DNA from: Clarireedia homoeocarpa
Taxonomy: Eukaryota; Ascomycota; Leotiomycetes; Helotiales; Rutstroemiaceae
NCBI GenBank assembly: GCA_001465935.1
Contig: LNKV01000014.1
Coordinates: 310,001 to 374,000 of the forward strand
DNA: 64,000 bases
Reading direction: 5' to 3'
Positions 12,637 to 25,557 of this stretch are shown here, one piece after another (the first letter of the stretch is position 1; the number at the start of each line of letters is the position of its first letter). Both the position numbers and the translations under genes were made by a program. Below the pieces are notes generated by a model, which was not told the origin of the DNA, made no database searches, and saw only the letters and a list, made by a program, of their open reading frames with translations.

Positions 12637-15600
12637 TCACAGATATGGCATCCATAAGGCATCGCACTGAGCCAAGTTCATCGGATTGACCGCCTTGGCA
12701 ATTAAATCAATAACCGTCTGATTAGCCGGCAGCGCGCCAGCCGGGGACTGCGCTAAGCTCAACGCCCTCTTAACAATCATCTCACTATTCCCTTGAACTG
12801 TCTGTCGCAGAGTATGATCTTCGAGCTGATTATTCGTCCTATGACTGCTAGTGAACCAGAAGATCATCTCATCGCGCACAAACAGACTAAGTTGCTGCTC
12901 AAGTTCGAATTCCGGTTCTGTGAGGCATCGCGCGATGGCCATGATGGCGCAGCTGTAGATTCCTTCTGTAGCGAGAGGACCCATGAGGGTCTGAAGGTTG
13001 GGGGTGAGACGGAAGGGCACGGGTTCGGGGTTGTGGAAGAGAGCTTTGCCGGCGGCCATGCAGGGCATTAGTTCGGAGCCCCAGACGTTGCCGCTGGCGC
13101 GGGATATGTTGATTTTGTGCGGGTAGCGGTTATGCATGTGAAGTATGTAGGTCATGAATGTGAGAGCCGCGTATTGATATGAGAATTGCCTACGGAACAA
13201 CCAGAATTCGGCGAATGAAGGGTAAGTTTTTGTACAATATTTGAGAGCAAGGTCATGAGGAACGTATTTCTCCTGGATGGCAGCATACGTCTCCAATCTT
13301 GCTGTTGCAGAATGCATAGAAGGGTCAGGCGCCTTTGACTGTTCAATGTTAGTTTCATATGTCTAGTGCACCAAAAGCTTGATCAGACTTGCCTTATTCT
13401 CATTTAGCGCTTTCATCTTTTCCATATTGAACACAACCGGCTCATCCTTTAGCATCCCATTCCTTCTGCAATGATCATCATAAATACTTTGCAACGAAAC
13501 ATATGTAGCGTCATCTTGGACCATTCTGATGTGCGGTGCAAGAGGGATCATCAACGGCAAGTGGAAGTTCAGGTTACGTCTTCTACTTTCCTTTCGCTTG
13601 CTAAGGCTGCCGTTGAAATGTCTAAATAACTGCAGGATCCGTTCTTCACGACGGCAGTGTCTTGCTGCAGGATGCTGAATTGCGAAGGGATGCAGGCTAC
13701 CGTCGTGGCCACGGATTTTGATTCGGCGATGGCACACTCCGATCGTACGAACAAGATCAACATCAGGCATGAAGCGTTCAATCCGGACGAAGTCTTGGTT
13801 CTTGTCTTTATGAAGTAGGTATTGACCAGGAACCTCTATTTCATCGAGCTTTTGGAAGCGGAAGTCAATGAGATACGAATTATACCCTTCAAGGGGCAAC
13901 GTCAAAGTTCGACGATCCAACTTCTCCTCAAATCTCTCTCTCCATTTCCGAAGTTTGTGAATATATTCAAACATTGTAGGTTTATTAGAAACAAAATCAG
14001 CTTCGAAGGAAGTTCTGATGTGAGGAGGAAGGACGGTCTCAGCAAAGCGAGTGATATTAGCCTCGGTGGCAGGTGGCAGACGAGTATCTTTTGCATATGA
14101 TGCCGGTGCACGACTGACATAAGAAAGGCCATCATTGAGCAAAGCCACTATCAGTCTGTAGGCATCTTCGTCAGGCGGGCATTTGAAGTTCTTTCCGATG
14201 GAGTCCACCATGGCTTCCATTGAGAGCGCCAAAAGCGGGAAAGCTGTTTTCAATGTACCCAACAGCTCTTCTAAATACTCCCACGGAGGTCTCTTTTCAG
14301 GGGGTCCTTGAGTTTGGGGAGCCGAACCGTTTGCCGCAGTTCCATTTGCAGGTGCTGCATTTGCATTGCCGTTAGTATCCGAGGGCTCTTTCTTAACCAG
14401 AGCATTATTATCCGCGCTTGTTGGAGTCGCACGTGGCGCAGATGCTCCTGTTCCATTGGTACTTTCCTGACGTTGAATGCTTGGTGAACCGTTTGGCTTC
14501 GATACTGAGTTACCATTTGCTGCTTGGTTCTGATTCTGCGATTTATTGTTGGCCTTCATCCGTGCTTCTTTTGCTTCTTGTTGCTTCTTGATAGTAATCA
14601 TGTCTTCGCGGTTGGTCCTAAGCTGGAAGAACAAAGCTTGTGGATATGACTTTGCAATCTTGGTCAAGATCACATGTGCCTTTGCAGCCTCTTTGTGGCC
14701 CAAACCGGTAAGCAGTTGAGGAATGTACGTGATCCAATACCACACTGGCGTCTCTCCTTTGTACTCGTCAAACTGCGCAGAAAGCGAGCCCTCTGCATCA
14801 TCCAAACTCAAAAGCCAAAGAATTCGGCTAAGGAGCTTGCGAGACTTTGCGTTCTTGTACAAACCTGCTGCTTCCAAGTAGCAGCTGAGGGCGTTTCGAG
14901 CGAATGTATAGTCGGAGGGATTCTCCTTGAACTGCCGATCGTTGAAGTAACCCCATTCCGCCCATGCCTTAGGAAGCTTAATTTCGAAGAACAAGGCCAT
15001 TCCGTAAGACTCCGACGCTTCGTCCCGCAAGCCAAGCTTTTCTTGGAACATTCCTTTCAGAGTGTAGAATTCGGCTTTCTGATTTGGGCCAAAGTAGTTC
15101 AAGTTGGTATTGTTGATGACGTCTAAGCCATTATTGAGCTCGTTCGGGTTTTGGTAGTGACACTTTGCTTGCTCTCGAAGCTTGAGGAAAGCCTCTTGGA
15201 TTTCAATATTTGGCAGAGTGTAAATACGGCTGAGCTGATTGATACAGACTTCTGGTAACTGATGCTTGCGCGCCACATGGGCAAATCGATTAATGATCCA
15301 TGCAGTCTCGTGATAGCCTCTATAGGCGAAGGATGCGCCATTGGCGTTCTGGCCTTGTGGAGGCAGAAGGTTTAGGTATGTTCCATTGATAAGACCAAAA
15401 ATATGCTGTCTCCATGTAACGAGATCTTGCCAGGCTGTAATGTCATCCCAGATATTTGGAAGGCGATCACGCCAGGTGCCCAACAAAAGTTTGAGTTCGC
15501 CGGATTTCTGGTCCAAATTCACGTTGGTTGTCTGTGACAGGCTTGCACAAATAACGCTTGCGTCGTGAAGTTCGACAAGCTGTTGGAAATTCTGCAGGAG

Positions 15601-18600
15601 GGGAATGTGAGCATTGGTGATGCGCTTGGGCAGTTGGTGCCATTTCCTTATCGACAATTGAATGGCTTCGTCGCAGACCTTACTGAATTCTAACTTGAAT
15701 TCTGCCTGGTATTCTGCTTTGTTGTGTAGCTTGAGTAGCGACATAAATGCCTGGAAGAATGCTCTTCGTGGTGTGGGCGCATCCATAAGGCCTTTGATAA
15801 TGTTATCAAGCTGCTCTCGGTACTCACCCTCCTGCCACATCTCGGTTTGTCTCCAGGCACATTCAAGGAGTAGATCTTGGAAGTTCTCATGTTTTGCAAA
15901 ATCTTGTAGAACTTCCCATTGCTGGAGCTTCTGTGCGCACAAGACCCAATGATCCTCCCAAAGCATGTATTCACCCTGAGAAAATGGAATCGCTCCAGTA
16001 CGCGCTTTGATCTGGGCTTGTTCATACATTGTCTGAGCCTTGTCCCACATGCCGTTTTGTTCGTATGATAGAGCAGCATTGGTCTCAACAAACGCACAAC
16101 GTCGACGCCATGTTCCATAGAAAAGATCATCCTCTTGGAGTCCAGCGTACAGCTCCACAAGAGCATCAAGGTTGCTTTCTCGAACCAGGGCACTATCAAT
16201 TTCGGGTTTGATTGCAGCTTTCTCTAGTTGAACAAGAGCGGTATACCATGCATCATACATCTTTGCTTCGAATTTGAGTACGTGTGGCGGAATTTTGCAC
16301 TCAGGCCATGCTTTTGCTGCACCTTCCAAGAGTGATTGTACCACATTGGGTCTGGAATCAATTTGACGGGAATGGTAGTCTCTAGTAAGTAATGTGACCA
16401 TCCCTCGTTCCAGATCACTTCTCTCATCTTTGGGAGTAGCGACCCAAAACAAGGGAAACAGGGCTACCCATATTTCATGTGCCACATTTGAATCTAGATG
16501 CTGAAGCTGGCTGAGGGGCTCGATGATGTCGCGAACTTTGACGTCGCCAAGCTCCGCTACAAACCGTCTGTGAGTGGCCATAAATGCATCATACTTGTTG
16601 TCCTGCGGCACCGTCCTGTTGTCTTTGGCATAGCTCTCGTAAAGTACAGATGCACGCAGTGTCTTGAAATCATCATCTTGTAATTGAACGGCGCAATTTG
16701 AGTCCACAGCACCTAACAATAACTGAGAAGCCTGGGCTAACCAGTATGATTCCGCCAAAGTGTCCCAGTTCTGAGCGCAAATCACATAACTCAGCCTTGC
16801 ACTGGCTGTCTTTGACTGACTCCTATCGAAAATGGTCATGAATCGATTTCGCATGTCAACATCTTCAGCTCTTGTGCCAATCAAGAATGCGTGCTCCATG
16901 CGCACTGTAAGCTCGGTACGCATGATCTTCGGATCCTCGTAAATTCGGATGACGAGCTCGAGAAACTTCATCAATAATGTCTGGTCAGTGCGACTCTCAA
17001 AGGTTAACATCTTGTGCAAGACTGCAGTCTTCTCCTTCAAAGTTGGCCAGGAGCCTTCAGACTTGAAGACCCATCCTTCCACCATATCCAATATCTTCAA
17101 GCATAATGGAATGCTCGAAGACTTTTCCACTAAAGTCGCCAAGACACTCAAGAAAGGGCGCCGATTATCACCAAGAACATCCATGCGTAATGATATTATA
17201 TCAATAGCTTTCAACATAAGACCTGTCTGGATCTCCAAGTCGTATTGAGTCATTATTGCAGCTGATTCGCTCTCACCTGGACGCATGGGACCTGGAATAT
17301 TGGCTTGACTAGCGACAGCAGAGTAGTGAGCCACATGTTCCCGTGCCAACTTTTGTTGCAGCGCTTTCATTATCTGAGGGATATGTTGATCCATTTCAGA
17401 TGCTTTCCGCTGAGCCACGGTCCATAAGATGTTAAGGCCTGAAATGTAGTTATTCGCAGAGAGTGTTTCCATAGCCGTAGCAGATAAGAAAGTGATGATC
17501 TCAGAGGTCGATGCTTCTACTTCACCATCGGCGTCAGCGTCTTCCATCGGAATGTCATCGGGAACAGCGTCCAATATGCGTTTAAGCAATGGGGTTAGTT
17601 TACGACCATCATCGATCTTCTCATCACCAGCGTGTAAGCAATCTTGGATTTCTGGATTATCAGATTTTAGTGACTTTTCCAGGATACGTTGGAGATTTGG
17701 CAGGTTGTCCAGAATCCATTTTTGAGACTTGATGTTGACAATAATTCGAACAATTTGTAAAGTGTTGACCATGTTCGTTATGAACTTGTCATCCGGCTTG
17801 TCTTTGTCATTGCGCTCGCTTGTAAGAGCCATAGTCGTCTTTTCGCTTGCTAGGACGGTCTCGGTTACATTAGGGAAAAGATCTATGTCCAAGTCTCCCC
17901 AGTACTGCGGCTGCAGAAGATTGTGTAGCAAAGCAATGGCCTTCTTACACATGTCGACATTAGGTAGAGGTTGTGCTGGTCCATGAGACGTAGCCACATC
18001 ACGGTTCCGAGCAGATGGCAAAGGGTATCTTTCAGTAAGCGAAGCAATAAATTCAACCAGAAACTTGATCATCTTGCTGCGCATGAGATCTGGGATCTTG
18101 TACTCAGGCTTGTCTGCAGCAGAAGTACCAGGCCGCCCAGTAGAGGACGAAGGCGACGATGTTTGAGCTTCGCTAAAAGTATCAAGCTTCCTCTTTTTTG
18201 TATTTGGCGATTCGGATAGACTACGCTCCGACAAAGCTGGCTTTCCTTCAACTCGTCGCTGTTCCCATTGCCAAATCAATGACATGAGATGTAGGACTAG
18301 CTTTTTGCTCTCGTTAGATGCATTTGGAGGTTGGGCTATTTTCCGCAGCGAGCCGATGATGAGATTGATGAACTTGTCTCGAGACTCATAGAAAAGGTCA
18401 GCATGCTTCACAAGGAAGTTGAAGATGCTAGTCATCTGCTGCACATTTTGCCCTTCCTCGGCAAGAATACGTCGAGGGGCAGCGGCCCAGACAGGATTTC
18501 GATCTCCGGGCACAGCGTTACAACGCTTTGGCAAGACAGGAGCAATCAGTTCTAAAGCTTGGGTGACCAGAGCTCGTCCTTCGTTTTGATTCGTTTTGAG

Positions 18601-21600
18601 AAGAGAGAAGTAGACCTGCTGAACAATTTTGGCGGGCGTCTCGTAATGCGCAATGAAATACCCAATGACAACATATGCCGCATGCTTGTTGATGACATCC
18701 TCCAGTCTAATGTAGCCCCAACCGAATTTGATAATGTCTTTTCGAGCTTCTTGAAGAATAGAGTGGTTGTACTTGACGAGCATGGCTGTCAATTGCAACA
18801 ATTCCATACGAGTATGGTCGATTCCTGGCTGTGTGAGATCGTCGCTGGGATCTGGAAGAGCAACCTTCCAAACTTTAGTGTGTATCGATTCTATGATTGT
18901 TCGGTCTATTAGACGGGAACCTTTGGTAGGTGATGGCTGTTCGAAGTTGCGCATGATGTCCATAGCAATGATGGGATTGACAAGATTGTGGAGCAAAAAT
19001 GTTTTGTTCTTCTGCGTGGCATTCTTGCTCATGTATACATCTAGGGAACGTAGCACGATGGCTTTACGATAATCAATAGATTCACTACACACAATGCGCT
19101 TGTAGATAAAGTCGAATATTGGCTGAGTCGGTTTGAACTCCTCAGCAGTTATGGATTCGATCAAGCTGAAGAATGAGTCCAAATCGCGAGGACTGTATTC
19201 CAGATACTTTGTAAAGATAACGATAAGTTGCTGGCCCGCTTGCTCGGCGGCGAGGCGGAGGTTTGGTGGAAGAGTGTTCGTGCGCAAATGCAGCTCGAGG
19301 TTTTTGCCAACCAGCTTGAACCAAGTCAGATTCTCTTTTTTGTCCATCCAGGCCTGCGTTCCTTCAAAGTTGCTAATGGAATGCATGATGTTTATTGCAT
19401 TGATGACTGCAGCATAGCGAGTCTCGCGGTTCTCCGCACCCATATCTCCACAGCTTTTAATCAATGACTCTACACTGCGAACGACGACTTCTCGTAGCGG
19501 CTGACTGTCAGGGTGCTGTAAGACTTGGGCGAGAAATCTTCCATACTTCTGGTCCTCAATTTTGCTGAGAAAAAGAGGCCAGATCTCCTTGGCATAGCGA
19601 TTGAGGTATTTGTAGAGAGGTTGCCTGAATGGACTATATCGTGTCCGACGAAGCTTGTCCTCGAGGTCCAATATCGTCTCGATGAGCCTTTCTTTGAATT
19701 GTTCGGCTGCAGGCGGTAGTAGATGGAAGACATTGAAGACAGCTGAGATAATCTTCATTTGCTCATTTTGTTCGATGAGTGTGAACGATATGCGTTGAAG
19801 TGTGGTGGGATCTGCAAGTACTCTTATGTGCTCCAACAATCGAGCGCCGATTTCAACTTTGAAGTACGTTGTGAGAAGTTGCAACAGTCGTGCTAGTCCA
19901 TCGAGGCCGTGGGTGCTCAGACGACGTGGATCCTGAAGATTAGCCAGAACCGGACGAAGACCATTCTGGAGGAGGTCCTTAGGAAGTTTTGTCGTTTGCG
20001 ACAATACAACTTTCAGCGCATCATTGGCTGCTTCAATTGTCTGTTTTGATTCGGAGTAGAGGCATTTAAAGAAGACGCCGACAATTCTCGTTCGTGTTGG
20101 ATTGGCTGGACCTTTTTGGAAGTCCTCGAAACCCATGGCGGTCGTCAAAGTCTTTATGCATGAGACTCTGAGATTAACAATAGACTCATGTGTTCGCTGC
20201 TCCGCAGGTTTTGGCGCCAATGACTCGTCTGGTGCATCAGCCAAAGCTAGACACTCCATCAGCAATCTATTCAAGGTATCGTCAAACGATAGAAAATCGT
20301 TCTTTAAGCCCATATAATAATTGACAGCATCAATGTATCCTATTTGCGTCGCAAACGGTAACGCCCTAAGTGGTTTGTTGTAAATTGGCGCTAGTATTCG
20401 ATCTTGCTGATGAGCAAGTAGGTCATAGACCTCGACGCCGATACCCTTAGCTATGATGCTTAGAGAATTCCTTGCAGTCTCACGAACATGGCGATTCATG
20501 TGATAAACTTCTGCGTTGAAAAAGTTGCACAATTGTATTAGCTTAGTTGGCCGCGATGGCTGTCCTGGTTGTGAAGATGGCTGAAGGTCATCTTTGGACG
20601 ATTTGCTCGCGCAGCGATCCAGCAGTAATTCCAAAGTAGTTTGTGCCCCGGTCCGAGTTTTTGCTGGCAAGTCGGGTGGCATATCTTTGACAACATGCAT
20701 GAGAGCTTTAGTGTATTCCACTTGTTTCTCTTGCATCCAACTATCACCGAGATGAAGCTTGGTGAGCATAAGATGAATACCTAAGCTACCACCAGCTTTG
20801 GTAAACCATTCTTCTTGATAGCAACTGTGACAGAACACATTACTCAGATGATTGAAGAAAGACAATCTCCAGACGTGACGGTTGCTACCAAAAATTGTAA
20901 CAGTCGCATCATAGACTTCCTGGGCAGCGAGCTCGGCTGCTTCACGTACAGCAGGCAGATCGGATGATAAAGACTCGACAATAGCATCACCTAGAACCTT
21001 ACTATCAATGCAAGGCGGCCCTTCACCTGAGTTGACATCAAAAGATTTCGTCCTTAATTTCATCTCACCTAATGACCGAGCTATTTCAAGAATGGTGATG
21101 TGTCGGCAAATATTCGTGAGTAGTGAGGTAGCTTCCGAAGAAAAGTCTGTTAGCGAGACCGAGAAAATGCAAGCCTTGATCAATTTCTTGAGAATGAGGT
21201 CTTGCTGCGTCTTCTTGGCTTCAGAGCGCTCCCTGTGGGACATTTCGAACAATGATAGGTCCGCATCTGTTTTCCTTGCTAGCAGATCCTGTGTTTGAAG
21301 TCGAACAAGACGCGCAAAATCCTCTGGCAGTGTGTCGGCGCCGAGTCGCAGTTTTAGTTGAGTTTTAATCATGTTCAGAGCCTGTCTCTTATAATAAGGA
21401 TCAGATTTCTTAGCAGCAACACCTTTCGGGACTTCCATCAGTTTTCCAATTGCAAGGTCAATGCCTAGCTCAGCAGGAAAAGCCCGAGCATTCTTAGACC
21501 CAATCAATTTCAAGTCAAAAGATGCGGGGTCATCCGCGAACTGTTGGAAAGTAAGGTTTGGGGCACCAGTCATAAATTTCCTATTGCGACCTCCCAATTT

Positions 21601-24427
21601 GCCGAGAATTCGCATAGTAGTATGTGGATGGAAGTGATTGTGTGGATGTGGCTTGAGATGGCCGAAAAGTGCTGTCATGAGCTCGTCAATAACCGGTGCC
21701 ATAATTGGGTCCAGATAATCAGCGGTCAAATTGTCCACACAAAGTTCCAAGGTTCGCAGTCCCTGTCCGACAAGATCCGAGCCAGCGCGTAAGGCCACAA
21801 CCAAAGGTCGCATCAAATAGCTCAAATGCGGGAGAAGGTTGCTCAACCGTGCCGGGACAGTTAAACATAATTCCACATAAAGATCCCGATCTGATGGCTT
21901 GCGTGCCGCCAAGAGAAGATTATTAAGCACCTCTAGAAGCATTTCAAGAAGGGGTAAAATCTGTTTGTATAAGTGCTCGAACTTTCCACCACCAATGCTT
22001 CTGAACAGCGATCGCAGCAGGAGGAAATAATTCATTGGTTCTTCTGCAGTGGTCGAGAGTTCAATAGATTTGGTTACTATGTTGACAACATGTGGCAAAA
22101 GAACTTGTTCGTTTTGGTTTGAGAACAGTGTCACAGCCATAAAAGCTAATTTGAACAATCGAAGAAGAATCGATGATTTCTTGACGTCAGCCGTACCGAC
22201 CTGATCAATTCGGTCCATCAGAAAACGCAAAAGCATTCCTGTAAAGCTTGGTGATGTAGCCTCGCTGGCAAGAAAGAACTGGGGGACATGAAGAAGGGTA
22301 GTATGCTCGAATATCATTTCGTATAACTTCGGAATTTCTTCATGAAACACTTCGTGAAATGTTGCTGGGTCTATACAGTGGAAGACAGTAGCAAATGTCT
22401 CCAGGAGATCCTTTTCTTCCTTGCTGCTCGATATCATGTAATGATTTGCCATGAACTCGACTGGTGACGAATATGGAGATTCTGTGGCTGGTTTCTCTAT
22501 TTCATAATAACGGAAAACGTAAGCTCCTTCTCGGAACAGTTTGATTATGACCTGTACTTCCTCCGCAGAAAAACCATATGATACCTCTTGCCAATGTGGT
22601 GGAGCGTTCGCCTGATCGACGGGTGATCCCAAGTTGCAAGCCTTCAGTTGATAAAACGTATTCTTCAGGCCATTCATCAGGTTCTTAAATAGAAATTTGT
22701 TGTCTGCTACAGGATCTGCACCGCGATCGCGAGGATTCGAGGTCTTGATTGGCATTGCTGAGAATATATCGATCTCATCCCAGTCGGGTGGATTCTCTTT
22801 ATCGGCCAGATAGTTTTCTGGAACAGCATCGATAGACTGTTGAGAGTAAAGCTTCGAAAGTTTGACAGCATTGGGATACTGGCGATTCATTGCTGCAAAT
22901 TTGTCGCCAATGGCATTCAGAATCATTATTAGATAGTGACGCGCGTCCGCCTTGTTGGGCATTTTTGCGATGCACTCAGCCATATTGAGCAATAACTTAG
23001 CACTCATAGTTTGGAAACTTGTGCCAGGGAAGCTGTCTTGCAGGTTCTTGGTGTATACCTCAACAGTCTTGCGAATCTGAGCAGGCTCCAGTGCATCACG
23101 AACATGATGGATGAGATCGGCTAACATACTGTATGCCAGAGGGCGCATCGTCTCGTAAACAGTCAGACCATCACCAATGAGCGTCCGTTCGTCAAGAAGC
23201 TGATCAATAACCCGGAGAAAGATCTTCCGGAAGTTGAAGTTGATTATATGTCTAATTGCAACCAGGAGCTCTTTTCGAGCTCCAGATTTTTCGCGCGGAC
23301 AATCCTTTAACAACCTTACAACAATATCCGGTAATGTAGGCAGAAAATCAGTCAACTGCTGTGAGAAGACCCTTAAAAGATAGGCCAAGAAGCTCATCGT
23401 TTTAACTTGTGCGGTGATAAATTCGCCAAACGCCGCTCGATTCTTGATGTCTGGACTCACACCTGTAAAAATGGTGCCTCTTTTGGCAGCCTCTGCATGG
23501 GCTTGTTCCTGTGGTTTGGCCTGGAGCAACAGGACGCTCTTGATGAGCGGGACAAATAGCTTAACGTTCTGTGAGACAGAATGACGATAAACTTGAAATA
23601 TGGAGACCACAATAATGGGACATTCTGCAAGAACTTTAAATGATTGCATACCCTTCAATAACTTTCGTGTCTGTTGCTGTGGATCTGGGCCAAGATCTGT
23701 GACAGCCGCAACAGGCGAGCCAGGCCGTGGAGAATTCTGAATTGCCTGCGAATTACTAGGTGTCGAAGGGACTCCGGTAGCATTAGGACCAGTGGCAGTG
23801 TTGTCTAGTTGCTCGCGAACAACGGCATCCATCTGGTCGAATAGTTCTTGTATGAGACCAAGAAAAGGTTGAACTTTGTCCCCCAATACCTTCGTCTGAT
23901 TGCGCATTATATCCATGATTGTTTTGACACATAGTGAAGCGTTTTCCTCATTATCTATTCTAACTAGGTTGATCAAGAGGTCTACTACCTCCTCCGCGTA
24001 TGGTTCGAAATCTGGCGGGGTCGTCGGTAAACGATGGAGTATTTCGAGAATGCAGTATCGGAGTTTCTATAACGCTGTCAGCAATTCACCTGAAGTGATC
24101 ACGGGCTAATATACCTGTTCGAGGGATGTGCTAATGAATACAGGTGGTCCTCTTAGACAACTGATGAAGATAGGCATGAGCTTTGCTAAGAAGGCTGGGT
24201 ATGCAGGACCGGCAATGTAGTGCTCCAGGCCATCGCGTAACTGTGTAGCAGCATCGACTTTGCTCTTAACATCTGTTGCGCATAGGTTAGCACTCAGGTA
24301 ACTGGGGCCGATAAATCGCGAAGAATTGGATATGTCTGGCGCGAATGAAAAGCTTGGGGTAGAGAGCTATACCAGTATCTGCAGAACTCAGTCGCTGAAC
24401 GACTGTTTCTATAGGATTTAACGACAT
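12637..24427 (-). CDS. TRA1: TRA1/TRRAP, SAGA and NuA4 subunit
   Basis: Four exons on the minus strand, 24427-24373, 24272-24115, 24066-13393 and 13332-12637, give 3860 residues, the normal size for Tra1. Tra1 is the activator-contacting scaffold shared by the SAGA and NuA4 histone acetyltransferase complexes in the nucleus. The first 2500 or so residues are helical HEAT/TPR-like repeats, FAT text such as LSYEQNGMWDKAQTMYEQA lies near 2740, a low-complexity Asn/Ala/Ser linker spans about 3240-3340, and a PI3K-like domain starts near 3490. The catalytic loop is replaced (MHNRYPHKINISRASG instead of GDRHPxN), so it is a pseudokinase as in all Tra1 proteins. The protein ends with a FATC tail, LAQCDALWMPYL. 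The last intron (13392-13333) has a GC donor. Start chosen at 24427 because exons 1 and 2 complete the conserved N-terminus MSLNPIETVVQRLSSADTD. Confidence 0.97.
13333..13392 (-). other. GC-AG intron in TRA1
   Basis: The 60-nt intron separating the last TRA1 exon begins AAG|GCAAGT and ends CAAAG|GCG. No GT donor nearby keeps the frame: the GT three bases downstream gives the wrong phase and an immediate stop. Joining at GC restores ENK|APDPSM in phase 0. GC-AG introns are a known minor class with otherwise strong donor consensus, as seen here. Confidence 0.85.
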
Positions 24428-25557
24428 GACTGTGACGGCGATATTCGCATTGGCGCACGCCCTTTATGAGATCAACTTCATGCGGCGCAAGCAAATTTAG
24501 TTCTTCTCGTGGTGAATCGCGGCGAGTAGGCACATGTAGAAATGGGAAGCGCGACACCGACGAAGTTCGATTTTGGATTTAAAATCGAGATGAAATTTCG
24601 AGAAAACACTTTAATTACTTCATTCATCGACCGTGAGAAACTAGAAGAGATCGCATTAATATCCAAATCGAAAAGAATGTTGAGCCGTCAAATCGTAAAA
24701 AATTAAAATTGTTCTTCGTGGTATAGAATTGTGTACCTCTGATATATTTGCCTCTATATTTCAATAAGGCTGGCTTACAATGGAGCTGGATTTTGGACGT
24801 GGGCATGCCAAAAACCCGGAGAGGAGCTCTCACCGCCTTTATCACGTGATGACATAACTCTAGCCTGTGGTTGGTTGATAACTATGTTAGCCCTATTTCA
24901 ATGCTATAAGAGTAGATCGAATCATTGAGCCACATGAGCCACAGCGTTCAACGGAGCCACACCCACTTCCGCGGGTTATTAAGCCTCACTTTACCAAGTT
25001 GAGGTAAAGCTGGCGCAATGTTTCTGACGATCTCGAATTAGAATTGTTCTATTCCAATAAAACGCCCACATGGTTCACACCTTACCATATTGGTACACAG
25101 CTTTGAATCATTATCTTTAATATATCCATTATCCGTAATAATTCTTGCACGCAGAGAGCCCCCAACCCATGACCAAATTACAGTAGTCATATCGCCAATG
25201 GTATCGCGTCAGGATTGATCTTCTGCTTAATGTCGTGTGTTCTGAGCCTTCTTCAAGATAGCTTCCTCAAAGGCGGCTTTTCATCCCTCCTCTAAATCTT
25301 TACTTAACCAGCGTCCGCATCATAATCCGCGATCTACTAACGCGAAAGGGAGATTCGAGACGAGCCTGGACAGAGGAGGGAGTTCCATAAAAGACAAGCG
25401 CCAAACACTGGAGTTGGAAGACTACGAAGAATTTGAACTTGCTGAATACCCGGGAGCGCATGAAGACGGACGCGATCACTCGAACCTGCGCGCAGAGCTA
25501 AGTGAGAGGGATAAGAAAAGGCTAGAGAAGAGAAAAAGATTAGAAGAAGCAGACGAA
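24428..25557. promoter_or_regulatory. Divergent promoter region, TRA1 / phosphate transporter
   Basis: About 1.13 kb between two divergent starts. A palindromic TCACGTGA is at 24842-24849; CACGTG is the core bound by Pho4/NUC-1 type bHLH regulators of phosphate genes, so it could act on the SPX transporter, though the hexamer is also expected by chance several times in 64 kb. The frame in phase with the transporter is open from about 25414 to its ATG and is rich in Glu, Lys and Arg but has no Met, so I treat it as 5' leader. Confidence 0.45.

Noticed and set aside
25414..25557. In-frame charged extension upstream of the SPX transporter
   Set aside because: No Met in it; MKFSHS is the canonical SPX start, so this is more likely 5' leader.
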